From Diaporthe sp. PMI_573 (taxonomy: Eukaryota > Ascomycota > Sordariomycetes > Diaporthales > Diaporthaceae): a stretch of 64,000 nucleotides of DNA. Both the position numbers and the translations under genes were made by a program. Under the pieces are notes generated by a model, which was given only the letters and a program-made list of their open reading frames with translations, was not told the origin of the DNA and made no database searches. The stretch covers positions 229,072 through 293,071 of the forward strand of contig JAJTUP010000074.1 of the NCBI GenBank assembly GCA_021399435.1, in the 5' to 3' direction. This document shows, piece by piece, positions 23,268 to 34,057 of this stretch (its first letter is position 1; every line of letters starts with the position of its first letter).

Positions 23268-23624
23268 ATCGCCGTCTCTCGGCCGATCCCCCGAGCTGCT
23301 ATCGCTGCTTTGCCCCGAGCTGCCGCGACGCCTGTCATAGCTCCCCTGCTCCTCCCTTCGCAGCAGCCAATCGCCGGAGCACCGCCACCACCCGGCAGCC
23401 TTCCAAGCCCGACCTCGAAAGCCCTTCGTGCGCCTACCGAGACGACTGTTCGTCGACTGTCTGCAGCCTCGCCGAAACCCATCTCGCGGTCGCCAGGTCG
23501 GCGCGTCTCTTGACCGACCGAGAACCGGCGTCGAGCTCAACGAGCCCCTCCCTCCCCGCTCCTCCTCCGCCGCCCACCACCACCGACGAAAACCCCGCCA
23601 GCCTCGCACCCACCTCTTTTCGAG

Positions 23625-25029
23625 ATGTGGGCTATTTTCAAGATCTTCTCTGGCGCGGTCTTCCTGCTGTCCATCATCCTCTCAATACCCATCGCCTTCG
23701 ATGTCGGCGGTCGCGACTCGGGCCTCGCCTACAGCCTGTCCATCTTCCTCTTCTACTTCCTCTACAGCTTCGTCAAGGCCATAACACCAAGTAACTCGCG
23801 GGTGCGCTGGGCCCTGACAAACATCCTTGGCACCCTGCAGTGGGTGGTGCTTCCTGGCCTCCTCATCTGGTCCCTCAGCCGTTTCTCCGTCGATGCCGGC
23901 TCCACGGACTGGGTCTCGAGGACCCTTGGCCATATTCGGCCCGCCGCAAAATATACAGACAGCTGGCACGAGTGGTTCTTCGGTCAGGGCGGTATGCTCG
24001 AGCATCTGACCCTGGGAGGCTGGGACAACGGCCTGAGCTACTCGAGCCCTGTCTTCCAGTTGCTCGAGGGCTTCTGCAGCCTGTTGGTCATCCAGGCTGC
24101 TGGTCAGATCACTCGATGGCTCGTCAACAGGGGCCGGAGCGACACCTGGATAGTAAGTTGACACGGCCAACGACGGCCCAAGATCCCCCCCATGATCCTC
24201 GCTGACCAATGCGTTCCTACAGATTGTGCTCGTTGTCTTCTCCGGCTCCATCATGGCCACCGCGGTCTACTTTCTCTGGCGCGTAGCCAGGTTCCCACAG
24301 ATCGGCAACCTCGATGCGACTTTGATCGGCGTGACAATCACTTCGGCAGTCTTCCTCTGCGCCTTCGGCATCGGCAGCGGTAGGGGCAACCCCGTCGAAT
24401 CCTCCCTCCTGTTTGCATACATCGTTCTCTCCATCTATCAGATTTTCACCGACTACCTCCCTTCGCCCGACGGGGCCGCAGCGCAGGCCATCGCAGGGGA
24501 ACAGGCCGCCGCTGCACAGCCCGAGTTCCCTCCCCTGCCGCCCATCATCATGGCGTCCTACTCGACCCTCCTCCACCTGCTGGGCCAGCTCCCCGATGCC
24601 CTCAGCTCCTCCCTGACCTTCCTGTGGGCTGCTTTCCAGACCATCACGCCGAGCGTCATCATATCGCTCACCTATCGGATCATCGTCTTTTACTGCGCCA
24701 CCCGTATCATACCGGCCGTGCGTGACTCGGGCGCCCGGGCCCTCATGGACGAGCCCTCCAACCTCGACGACTCCTCCGACGCGGCGAACAAGCTCATGGT
24801 GTTCCTGTCGTGGTTCTCGCCTTCCATCCTGATCGCCGTGTACACAAGCCTCCTGCTGCAGCACTTTTCCGTCGCGGCGACCGACGGCGACAGCATCGGC
24901 TGGACTCTTAGGGGGGGCGACGCCGGCGGGAACCTTTGGCGCTGGATGAACGTGGCCGCAACCATGGGCCTCTACGCCATCGAGCTGTACCTGGGCAAGG
25001 ATGAGGTGGACCACTGGAAGATCGACTGA
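23625..25029 (+). CDS. ICE2: ICE2 family endoplasmic reticulum membrane protein
   Basis: Exons 23625-24152 and 24223-25029 encode 444 residues. The protein matches ICE2, the multi-pass ER protein needed for cortical ER inheritance and phospholipid homeostasis in yeast. Features I recognise are the N-terminal MWAIFKIFSG and LSIILSIPIAFDVGG, the motif LGTLQWVVLPGLLIW, the motif WHEWFFGQGGMLEHLTLGGW, the helix GVTITSAVFLCAFGIGSGR, and the C-terminal WRWMNVAATMGLYAIELYLG. About eight to ten hydrophobic helices are visible, with one long hydrophilic loop of Ala/Pro-rich sequence. The 70-nt intron (24153-24222) has a GCTGAC branch site and keeps phase. The ATG at 23625 is preceded by a long CT-rich leader. 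Confidence 0.92.
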
Positions 25030-26815
25030 AAGATCCGACTGAGATGAGGTGCGTTGTATGTCTTGGAACGCCCAATGCGGAGGCTTCTTAGCCGACGAGA
25101 TGTGAGCAGGACATGTTCAATTATTTATGCAAGGGCCGTCTGTGCGACTTGGAGATGATGCCAGACACTCGCATAAGTCTAGGTTTTCGTCGTACTCCCG
25201 AACGAGAGCGTGACCAGGTCTTATGCTTGGTGGCCGAATAGCTGCCCAACCTGGGCAAATGAGAACCGGCATGCGCGGCTCCCTTGTAGTCCTCGTACGA
25301 CTCATACGAGCCAGGCAAGGCCATTACCGGAAGAAATTGGCACCTTGCAGTCGCGAGAGACGGATGTCCCTCGGAGAGTATTCGCCTATCCATAAGGGAG
25401 CATGGCGCCGGGGAATAACAGAGCACAAACAAGCTCGGGAGACAGCATTGAGAATGGGGGTTTGAAGAGGTTGAGAGGAGGGCACGACAGGCCCGGGATA
25501 TGCAGAGCCTCATTGCTTGGCGCACAGATATGGGAATTCAGCCAGGGCAGGGGAGGGTTCATGCTCCCGAAACAGGGATTACAATTCCAGCATGTTTGAC
25601 GTGCTATATTTTTCTTTTGTTGATCTCTCCGAGATCTTATGGGATGCTTCCATCTAGTATCATTGAACGACACATAGCAAGCCCAACAATCAAAACAAGT
25701 CAGTCAAGCCCGGGGTGCAGGAATTTTTGTATGAGGATTGGGTGGAAGTGCTGCTGTGCATCGAATAGCTGCAGTTAAATTCAAGGAGCAGTAGGGGGGG
25801 GCGACCCTCATTCCTGAATTCATCAGTAGACCTTACCTTGACACTTACACGACATGAGAAGTTTGAGGGGAGAATCATTTGTGCAATTACACATGCAAAA
25901 CTGCTCACAAACATTGCCCAGGGCCGCCCGTCAGCACAGCCTACAGTATCCATGTAACAGGGCCTACTATATACCTGGCTCATGCCCCCTTCCACAGACC
26001 CAGCAAGGATTAGTTCTGCTGCTGTTGAGATTCATCAGCTTGTCCGCTTGAAAGAGATATATATACACACAATCGCTGCAGGCGCTTCCGAGAGAGCTCG
26101 ATTTACCGACCATACACAGTACTAATTACTGCCCAGCAGGCATTGAGGGTCATAAACCACCAATGAATTGAGAAGTATCTCATGCCATTTTGCTTAGCTG
26201 AAGCGCAAACAAAGACTAACAACGAATTGGATAAGATTACGGTGTACCTCCATCACGGGAAGATTTACTTGTTTCCTGATAGTGAATGACATGAGGAGCG
26301 TATTTCATGCCACTAACGCTGCAGCTCAATATGTTGGAGACACTTAAAACTCAATCAGCTTCCAGCTGTAGGTCAACTACAAGAACCATTTTTGTTGTAG
26401 AAGAAACTCGGTTCCAAAACAGCTGAGGGTCCAGAACTAATGAAAGCATCAACCAAGTACTATGTCACAATGTCAGTAGTATATTTCCTCTTCAAATAGG
26501 TCAGCGTGAGCTTGATAACGGCCCCCTGGACTCGACTGGTAAACCATAATCTGTGTTAATATAACAGCGAAGCTACAAGGAGACAACAACCGTCGTGCAA
26601 ACGGGTTCAAATGAGTGGCCGAGATTATGGTATGGAGAAGCGACGAATCAATAAATATTGGCCAAGACTCGTCAGTTCCAAATAACAAGGTTTACGAGTC
26701 GCGATAGCCAACTGGCCATTGTGCATTCGCGGCATGTATGGATGAAGATCGCAGGCTTGACTCGTTCGCAAACAACCCCCCCCCCTTTCCTGCACCATAT
26801 CATGGTTACCTTGGG
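25030..26815. other. Gene-poor spacer
   Basis: Downstream of ICE2 the DNA is increasingly AU-rich with only short ORFs on both strands. I see no gene until the TATA box at 26816. Confidence 0.5.
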
Positions 26816-26822
26816 TATAAAA
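26816..26822 (+). promoter_or_regulatory. TATA box of the small secreted protein gene
   Basis: A canonical TATAAAA 124 bp upstream of the ATG at 26946, following a C11 run at 26776-26786. TATA boxes are typical of inducible secreted-protein genes in fungi. Confidence 0.6.
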
Positions 26823-26945
26823 CCATACAGTTTGCAACGGACTCGGATAGGATGGTCGTGGAAAGCCAGTACACACAAATATTTCTTTACTCGACCCTCT
26901 TTCAATAGTTATCTGCAACCCCGTCCAATCAGCCAGCCATCAAAC

Positions 26946-27192
26946 ATGCGTTTCAACACCCTCCTCACGATGCTGGCCATCTTCACCGCCAGCAGTCTCG
27001 CAATTGAGTGCGGAGTTCACTCTGAGTGTGACCAGACTAGTAACAACTGCTACTGCAATGGTAGGAACTAATCATGCACCCATCTTCATATAGGATTTGA
27101 AAAGCAGCTAACAACAGACTCGAACTGAAGGAGAAAGATGCTACGACCCTGGGCTGCGTAATAATGGAGAGCGAAAGTGCCCTAGTGTCTGA
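26946..27192 (+). CDS. Small secreted cysteine-rich protein, 58 aa (candidate effector)
   Basis: Exons 26946-27060 and 27131-27192 give a 58-residue product. It starts with a clear signal peptide (MRFNTLLTMLAIFTASSLA) followed by about 39 residues with six cysteines in the order C-x5-C-x6-C-x-C-x3-C-x12-C. The intron (27061-27130) starts GTAGGA, has a GCTAAC branch site, and ends GAAG 18 nt later. The AG at 27117 is only five bases past the branch site and would end the protein after DSN with four cysteines. I prefer the later acceptor because it adds the fifth and sixth cysteines in frame. No homologue is recognised. Such proteins act outside the cell as effectors, antimicrobial or surface peptides; which of these cannot be told. 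Confidence 0.65.
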
Positions 27193-29531
27193 GCAAGACC
27201 GGCTGCCACTGCTGAGATTCCCGCGACGAGAAATTCCAGGACACAAAAGATTTTTCAGACGAATGTCTGTTCATGCGGACGTCGTGAGATCTTGTCAAGG
27301 ACCAGGAGAACTTTTGAAATTTTTCGACAATTTACTGTGGATGGACATGACAAAGGCACTGAACGGTGTAGTTTACGAGAAGTAAGCAATATAAGAAATG
27401 AGTCAAACGTGTTCTTCGGAGACTGGGACCATAAATGCATGTAGTAGTGACGGGAACATTCATGAAGAGGGCTAAGGAGTTCGCATGACATTCAGGGTGC
27501 TCACGCATCGCACCAGAGCGAATGATTGATATGCCTTTCACTCCATTTATGAAGAAACGTTCTTTTTATCTATCGTAGGCCCTGGCCGATTCTGTACGTG
27601 GGGGATGGGTTGTACAAGTTCCCTGTAAGCAATATAGAGCGCAGGTTAGGGCCGCAGAGCCTCATGCAAAGCTGCGTCTGATCTACCCCATCCGGATCCA
27701 CGGACAAGGGCAGCAATCATTCCGATGTCTACGTGATGCCGCTATTCCTTTGACTTGTGATGTTGTCTAGGCATTACATAGGTGAACAGCCGGTAACAGG
27801 TTGATGACGGGCACAAGGGAAGTATAGTGTGATGTGATGTTGATTATGGCTCGTCACCAGCCACCCCCTACAATGCCACATGGACTTGGCCATTGTGGTA
27901 CATGCTCACTGGAGACTCGGGAGTCGGTGGCATGCAGCCGCAACGTACGCAATACTAAGACATGTCAACTGGTATACATCTCGTGGAACGGGCCGAGGAG
28001 GGAGGCGCTGTGGAGTGTGGCTGATGGCCGGAGTTAAACAAAAGCCCGCAGAGGCTCCCTCTTTTGGACTTCGCGTGTTAGATGGTAATTAATCTTGGCG
28101 AGAAAACATACCAATTGGGAACGTGAGGAATCACACCGACCAGACCAGCATGCCTACACTGGCCAGGCTCCCGTGCAACATGAGGACAAAAAGGCGACTT
28201 GTTGGATGATCTCCCAGCTGACTCGGAGAATCTCAATCCTGAGTGGCTTGCCTTGTTGTTTCAAGAGTGGGGAAAACACCACCTCACGCCGTCCCTCTCT
28301 ATTTGCCGGTACCGCTGGGGGGCGCGTACGTATTGTTCGTCTCATGTTTCAGCCTATGAACAGACCGTCATTGGATGGCAGGAACCCCTTACTCTATTTT
28401 GGACAATGCCTGTCAGCCAACCCGCCCAATCCGCCGCCGCAGCTTTGCCCATCCGCATGAATGTCGGCGCAAGCCCAGGTGGGGAACCCGAACAAGGAGC
28501 ACACGACTTCATTTCATCAACCTCTGGACCTGGAGCTCTCCTTTTCCCCCCATGTCAACCCGAGGCGCTCCGCCTGCGGAGGCCGTCCGGATCCTGTCTA
28601 TCTGCTTCCAAGGTCCCCACCCAGATTGCCCGTCTTGTCCTAAAAGCTTGACCAGACCCCAGCGACGATCACTTGCTCCCGGGGGAAACAACAGGGCTGT
28701 TGCCAGAAACGCCAATATCCACAATACACATTGAACCGAGTCCTCAACCGCACATTGGAAGGGGACACTCGGCCTTAATGTCCGCATCCAGGCCACTCAA
28801 CGCCGTCGGTTCCCTCCAAAGTCAGCACCGAGGAGGGTACCAGGGGGCACAATGCATACGATAGCTGTCCCCATTATTGTTTTTCGTCCCAAGTTGCAAC
28901 ACGTCAACAATGACGAGAGCGGGCAGTCAGGTAGGCCGCCGGCGGGCACAGCCTGAGGTATTCGTAGAATGGCTTGGTTGGTCTCCAGGGCTGTTGTCGC
29001 CCTTTCCGCGGCAACATCGCCTCCCCTTGGAGATGAGCACACACAGGGCTGTACTTTTCCAACCGGATCTTCTCTACTGTATCGAGGCAAGCCGTGTACC
29101 CGCCCGCCATCCAAGCTACCGTGGGTCCCCAGGGGTACTCGAAATCGGAATCGGCACGCACACCCCTGCCATAATCTCGTCAACCACCGAACCGCGGACG
29201 TGCTGCCCGCTCCTCCACTTCCGCGTCCCTAGATGTATATATATCTAACTTGGCATCTCTTGCTACTTCGATCCAGTTCACTTTTGGCTCGTCATTTTCT
29301 AACCATCACTTTGCCATCCGCAGTAAGGACGGATACAGGTGTCCTTCTCTTTCCATTCTCCTCCTTCCTTCGTCCCCACTGTCCTACATACTTACCTCTT
29401 CTTTCTCTCACACAGCTTCCATATTCCTCGGAAGCTCCTCACCCAGGTGGTGGTTTCATTCAGCCTTTGACCTCGCGGTCCTTCTCCTTCACCTCTGCTT
29501 AAGCTCTTATATATTTTTTTTCTCCCTCATC
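27193..29531. other. Gene-poor spacer and protease promoter region
   Basis: About 2.3 kb with only short ORFs. A TATATATA stretch lies near 29234, and the last 250 bases are pyrimidine-rich, consistent with the protease 5' leader. Confidence 0.5.
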
Positions 29532-31280
29532 ATGCAGACCTTTGGAGCGTACCTGGTTGCGCTGCTGGCCACCAGCGCCGAGCTCGCCTCCGGCCTGCCC
29601 CAGCGGATGGATACGGTCAGGAGCCGTGGCGGCCAGACCCTGTCCGTCCCCGTGAAGCGCAACACGGTTTACAAGAAGCACCCTGCCGTGGCAATGGCCA
29701 AGGTCTACGCCAAGTACGGCAAGGAGATGCCCACCCGCCTCAGGACCATTGTGAGCAACCACCGTGCCGGCGTCGGCATGGCGTCGACCAAGCGCTCCAC
29801 AACAGAGGGCTCCGTCAGCACCTCCCCCGAGCAGTACGACGCCGAGTACCTCGCCAACATCCAGATCGGCACCCCGCCCCAGACCCTGCCCATGGACTTC
29901 GACACCGGGTCGTCGGACCTGTGGGTGTTCAGCAGCGAGACCTCAGGCCAGTCTGTTTCCGGGCAGGCCATCTACTCACCCGGCAAGAGCTCCACCTCGT
30001 CCAAGATGGACGGCTCCAGCTGGAAGATCAGCTACGGCGACGGGTCCTCCTCCAGCGGCAACGTCTACAAGGACCTGGTGACCATCGGGAACCTGAGCGT
30101 CCAGTCCCAGGCCGTGGAGTCGGCGACCCAGGTGTCCTCGGAGTTCACGGCCGACTCGGCCATGTCGGGCCTCGTCGGGCTGGCCTTCAGCTCCATCAAC
30201 ACCGTCTCCCCCAAGGCCCAGAACACCTTCTTCGACAACGCGATGCCCAAGCTGTCGCAGCCCGTCTTCACTGCCGACCTGAAACACGACGCCGATGGCA
30301 GCTACAACTTTGGGTACATCGACTCCGGCGCCTTCACCGGCGAGATGTTCTACGTGGACCTCTTCAACAGCAGCGCCGACTACTCGGGCTTCTGGTCTTT
30401 CCAGTCCACGGGTTATGCCGTCGGTGATGGTTCTGCCACGTCAAGCTCTGGCACAGGCAGCTCTGGGACGGGCAGCTCTGGGACGGGCAGCACTGGGACG
30501 GGAAGCACTGGGACGGGAAGCACTGGTACGGGAAGCACTGGCACCGGCAGCTCTAGCACCGGCAGCACAGGAAGCACCGGTTCCGGAACAGGCACTTCGT
30601 CCGGGTCCAGCTCCGCCCCAACCGGAGGCTTCGGCGGCTTCGGCGGCTCCGGAGGCGATGGCAGCAGCTCCTCTGGCCTCGGAGGAGACAGCGGCTTCGG
30701 GGACCTCGGCGACCTCTTCGACACCCTTTCGCAGGAGACCGCCCAGGGCAGCAGCGACTCGAGCTCCGTGTGGGTTGGCTGGTTCAACAAGCTCGTCCGC
30801 AAGAACAAGGCCGAGCCCCGACCGGCACCAGCAGCCCGCTCCGCGCCTCCCACCCGCCAGCACGCCCCCATCACCGCCGGAGGCTCCAGCAAGCGCGCCG
30901 TGTCGCTCACCTCCGCCTCCATCACCGGCATCGCCGACACGGGCACGACGCTGCTCATGCTGCCCGAGGCAATTGTCACCGCGTACTACTCGCAGGTAGA
31001 CGGCGCCCAGGACAGCGAGCAGGAGGGCGGGTACGTCTTCTCGTGCGACGCGACCCTGCCCGACTTCACGTTCGCCGTCGGGAACGGCCAGATCACCATC
31101 CCCGGCAAGTTCATCAACTGGGCGCCAGTCGACACCTCGAACCAGACCTGTTATGGAGGGCTCCAGTCCGATGCGGATATCGGCATCTCGATCTTCGGAG
31201 ACATCGCGCTCAAGGCCGCATTTGTGGTGTTCGACGGTGGCAACAAGCGACTCGGTTGGGCTGCCAAGGCGACGTCATAG
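29532..31280 (+). CDS. Secreted pepsin-like aspartic protease (A1, aspergillopepsin-type) with a long low-complexity insert
   Basis: A 582-residue single-exon preproprotein. It has a signal peptide (about 1-20), a propeptide ending at the dibasic site Lys87-Arg88, and then the pepsin fold. The first catalytic motif is DTGSSDLWV (Asp124), the flap is SYGDGS, and the second catalytic motif is ADTGTT (Asp469). The C-terminal part (GYVFSCDATLPDF, GISIFGDIALKAAFVVFD) is typical of aspergillopepsins. Between GYAVGDG (294-300) and ITGIADTG lies an insert of about 155 residues absent from ordinary family members. It comprises Gly/Ser/Thr repeats, a Gly/Phe stretch, an amphipathic segment, a Pro/Ala stretch, and a closing Lys454-Arg455. 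The enzyme should be secreted and acid-active. The frame is open throughout, so the insert is coding. I chose the ATG at 29532 because it begins the signal peptide; the frame is open upstream. Confidence 0.9.
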   Translation: MQTFGAYLVALLATSAELASGLPQRMDTVRSRGGQTLSVPVKRNTVYKKHPAVAMAKVYAKYGKEMPTRLRTIVSNHRAGVGMASTKRSTTEGSVSTSPEQYDAEYLANIQIGTPPQTLPMDFDTGSSDLWVFSSETSGQSVSGQAIYSPGKSSTSSKMDGSSWKISYGDGSSSSGNVYKDLVTIGNLSVQSQAVESATQVSSEFTADSAMSGLVGLAFSSINTVSPKAQNTFFDNAMPKLSQPVFTADLKHDADGSYNFGYIDSGAFTGEMFYVDLFNSSADYSGFWSFQSTGYAVGDGSATSSSGTGSSGTGSSGTGSTGTGSTGTGSTGTGSTGTGSSSTGSTGSTGSGTGTSSGSSSAPTGGFGGFGGSGGDGSSSSGLGGDSGFGDLGDLFDTLSQETAQGSSDSSSVWVGWFNKLVRKNKAEPRPAPAARSAPPTRQHAPITAGGSSKRAVSLTSASITGIADTGTTLLMLPEAIVTAYYSQVDGAQDSEQEGGYVFSCDATLPDFTFAVGNGQITIPGKFINWAPVDTSNQTCYGGLQSDADIGISIFGDIALKAAFVVFDGGNKRLGWAAKATS

Positions 31281-32887
31281 AGCTGGGTGCGATAGTATGT
31301 ATGCAATGCCCATACTTTCTGCGCTCCCTGCACGGCATACTATGCCGTAGTCGATGGGAGAAGGAGGGTTATGTGTATGTGCATGTCTGTGTTACATCGA
31401 GCAGGTCAGGTCGCCGAGCGGCGACTGCTCTGAGAGGCCGATGCTATTTTGAGTTTTGACATTTTGAGGGGAAACAAATGTTCTACGGTGTATGTGCGTG
31501 TATTGCCGTGGTGCACTTCCCGGCCCCCGGATCGTGCTCTTCTCGCTGCCGTACCTTACTCCAGCGTTTGTATATATTTATTTATCAATACCATAAACAC
31601 CATGAATAGTGCAGCAAAGCATATTGCACATACATACCCTCCAGCACGCCTAGATATGCCCGATTAGGTTGTAGCTTGCTGTGTGTCTATTCAAGTTTTT
31701 CGGCGTGGGCGATCTCGATGAAGCCATCTGACTTGACCTGCGGCTCGCCATCCAGTCAATACGACTCAATATGTTCCAACACAACTTGGATCTAGTAGAA
31801 AGTTGGATATCAGGGCTGGTTGCACCTGGCGTGTCGGTAGCTTTTCGGCCATACCAGTTTTTTCAGACGACCGTGGACGACATGCTGTGGGCAGACCTCG
31901 GCAGAGGGGTCGTTGGTGGTGGTCGTCATGCGTTGGTTCGAACCCCGGGGAGATAGGAGTCAACGTGCCGCGCGGATCGGATATGCACAGCACTGTGTAC
32001 TAGCTACCCATGGTTGTTGTGCCCTCGTTATTCCCGGGCACGAACAGAATTCCCACGGATTACCCACGACCGTCTACAACGATTAGACGAGAGCTCGCGC
32101 GCGGAAGCAAGTACCCTCGACTCGTCTAGGCGCAGCAAAGGTGACATCCCCGACTCGATCTCAGGGCCCGGTGGGTGATCGAGGCTCCGACAGCCTATCA
32201 AGGACGTTCAAGGCAGGCCGCTATGCGGGAGAGAGGGGCCCTCGGGTCAGGATGACCCCTTCACCTGGCCTCCGGGCCACGACGATCCCCCCCGCGACTT
32301 GCTGTCGGCGATTCGACAACTCCCTCGGCTGGTGGAGCCCCCACAAGGGCAAAAAAAAAAGCAAAAAGCCTTTGCGGCAACAATCGAGGGAAGGTTTCGA
32401 CGCCTTCCATGCTAATACCACATACCGGCGCAGCTGCATTGGGCCGGCATCGTCGTCGACCACCACTGGTTGCATGTCGGTAAATGCCCGACAGGCGAGT
32501 CATGCTCGTTGTATTCGATGCGTCTAAAAGTGCCCCGTCGATCTCTCCTTCGGATCTGATTGACTGTTTTGGTGCGCGAGAAAGGCCGAACATGCTGTCA
32601 GCCTGCAGCGGCAAAGCAGTTTCCAAAAGCACTGTAACAAAAGCGTGCTCTGTCTGCATAGACCCGGCTTCTCGCTGGCCATGCTCGACCGCCCCCTCGT
32701 CCACCACTCCAGAACAAAGTCCTAATGAGGGCTTTGCCGCCGCAGCCAGCAGCACCACCATGAAGAGAGCTTGAACTTGATTTCACCGTCACCGAGTAGA
32801 GGGTTTCTTTACTTCCGACACTCTCCGGGGCCCGGCCTCAGGACCACATCCAAAAGTCGTCCCTTTGGGGGGCGCCAACACGCTCGG
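31281..32887. other. Intergenic spacer, no gene seen
   Basis: Mixed-composition spacer with only short overlapping ORFs. A GGTTCGAACC word near 31933 looks like a tRNA T-loop but lacks matching stems. Confidence 0.5.
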
Positions 32888-34057
32888 ATGGCCATTTCAG
32901 ACCTTGGGATTAGCTCCGGCGGACTCCCTCCGGGTCCAGCGGTCGCGATAGTCGAATGCTTCCTCGCCGTGGCTTTCTACAATGTCATCGAACTGAACGT
33001 CGTCATCTACAGCTCCTTCCCGCGGCGGACCGGCCTCTACTTCTGGAGCTTCGTGGTGGCGACGTGGGGGATTGCCGTCTACTCGGTCGGCTTCCTGACA
33101 AAGGACCTCAGCTTCATCCGCAATGGTTTCATCTACGGCACATTCATAGTCGTCGGCTGGATATGTATGGTGACCGGCCAGTCGATGGTGCTCTTCAGCA
33201 GGATGCACCTGTTGGTGCGGGACAAGAGGATCCTGAGGACAACACTCACCTGCATCGTCGTCAACGCCATCATCGGCCACGTTCCTACTTCAATTGTGCT
33301 CTATGGGTCGAACTCGCCGCATCCGGACCAATGGCTACAGCCCTATGCCATCATGGAGCGCATACATGTCACCATCTTCTTCCTCCAGGAACTCGCCATA
33401 TCTGCAATATATATTGTCGCTACCACGAGGCTTTTCAGGGACAAGTCACGGCCGTCGTCTCCGAAAGCATCCGCCTCAGCAAGACGTTTTCTTTTGCACC
33501 TCATTCAGATCAACGTCATGGTCGTTGTCCTGGACATAACAATACTGGCCCTGGAATACGCAGGGTTGTACGTGATACAGACGGCGTACAAGGGCATGGT
33601 CTACAGCGTCAAGCTCAAGCTGGAGTTCAGCATACTGAACGCGCTCGTCGACATGACCAGAGCTTATAGGAATGCACGCATCGGAGTGCCGACCGGGGGC
33701 ATATTCGAGGGCGGTAACGGCAACGACGCCAACGCACCGGGAAAGGGCAGCGGAGCGACCAGCATCTATGCGCAGCTGACCCAGACGGTCGATCACGACG
33801 GGGTAATTCGGTATACGGGTAATCAGAGCAGTCTGGGGGGCAATGCCTACGTGACAGGGAACGGGATCGAGCTGCCCGGTGCGATCCACCAGCGGCGAAG
33901 CCCTGATGGGGCTGGGCCGGGAGCTGAGTCCAGCGGAGAATATGGTGACAGCATGGCCGTGCCGAGTCAGATTGTCATACAACGGCATCGACGGGAGGAG
34001 TGGGAGGAGAAGAGCGACTTGGAGGAGCTTGTGCTTGGTAATGATATCCTGCGGTAG
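32888..34057 (+). CDS. Fungal seven-helix integral membrane protein (DUF7703-type)
   Basis: A 389-residue single-exon protein. About 270 residues form seven hydrophobic helices, and a hydrophilic tail of about 120 residues follows. Recognisable family landmarks are PPGPAVAIVECFLAVAFYNV, RRTGLYFWSFVVATWGI, YSVGFL, VGWICMVTGQSMVLFSRMHL, NAIIGHVPTSIVLYGSN and HVTIFFLQELAISAIYI. This family is fungal, plasma-membrane-like and of unknown function; its topology resembles GPCR-like receptors (PTH11-like), but no CFEM or other ligand domain is present. The start ATG at 32888 sits directly before the first helix; the frame is open further upstream without signal. The tail contains Gly/Asn-rich and acidic stretches that could bind partners in the cytosol. 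Confidence 0.8.
   Translation: MAISDLGISSGGLPPGPAVAIVECFLAVAFYNVIELNVVIYSSFPRRTGLYFWSFVVATWGIAVYSVGFLTKDLSFIRNGFIYGTFIVVGWICMVTGQSMVLFSRMHLLVRDKRILRTTLTCIVVNAIIGHVPTSIVLYGSNSPHPDQWLQPYAIMERIHVTIFFLQELAISAIYIVATTRLFRDKSRPSSPKASASARRFLLHLIQINVMVVVLDITILALEYAGLYVIQTAYKGMVYSVKLKLEFSILNALVDMTRAYRNARIGVPTGGIFEGGNGNDANAPGKGSGATSIYAQLTQTVDHDGVIRYTGNQSSLGGNAYVTGNGIELPGAIHQRRSPDGAGPGAESSGEYGDSMAVPSQIVIQRHRREEWEEKSDLEELVLGNDILR

Larger units (their letters stand above)
21580..23624. other. Long ICE2 promoter and 5' leader region
   Basis: No gene seen. It contains a four-copy 7-bp tandem repeat (22574-22601), ATC-rich and CA-rich stretches, and a CT microsatellite close to the ICE2 start. Pyrimidine-rich sequence like this is usual for promoters and leaders of strongly expressed fungal genes. 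Confidence 0.5.

Noticed and set aside
22300..23600. Several overlapping ORFs upstream of ICE2
   Set aside because: Low-complexity Ser/Arg/Pro translations of a CT- and CA-rich promoter and leader.
31925..31955. tRNA-like T-loop (GGTTCGAACC)
   Set aside because: The flanking bases do not form a T-stem on either strand, and no acceptor, D or anticodon arm can be placed at normal spacing.
32141..32775. Short ORFs before the seven-helix membrane protein
   Set aside because: Overlapping on both strands, no recognisable protein features; more likely promoter DNA.
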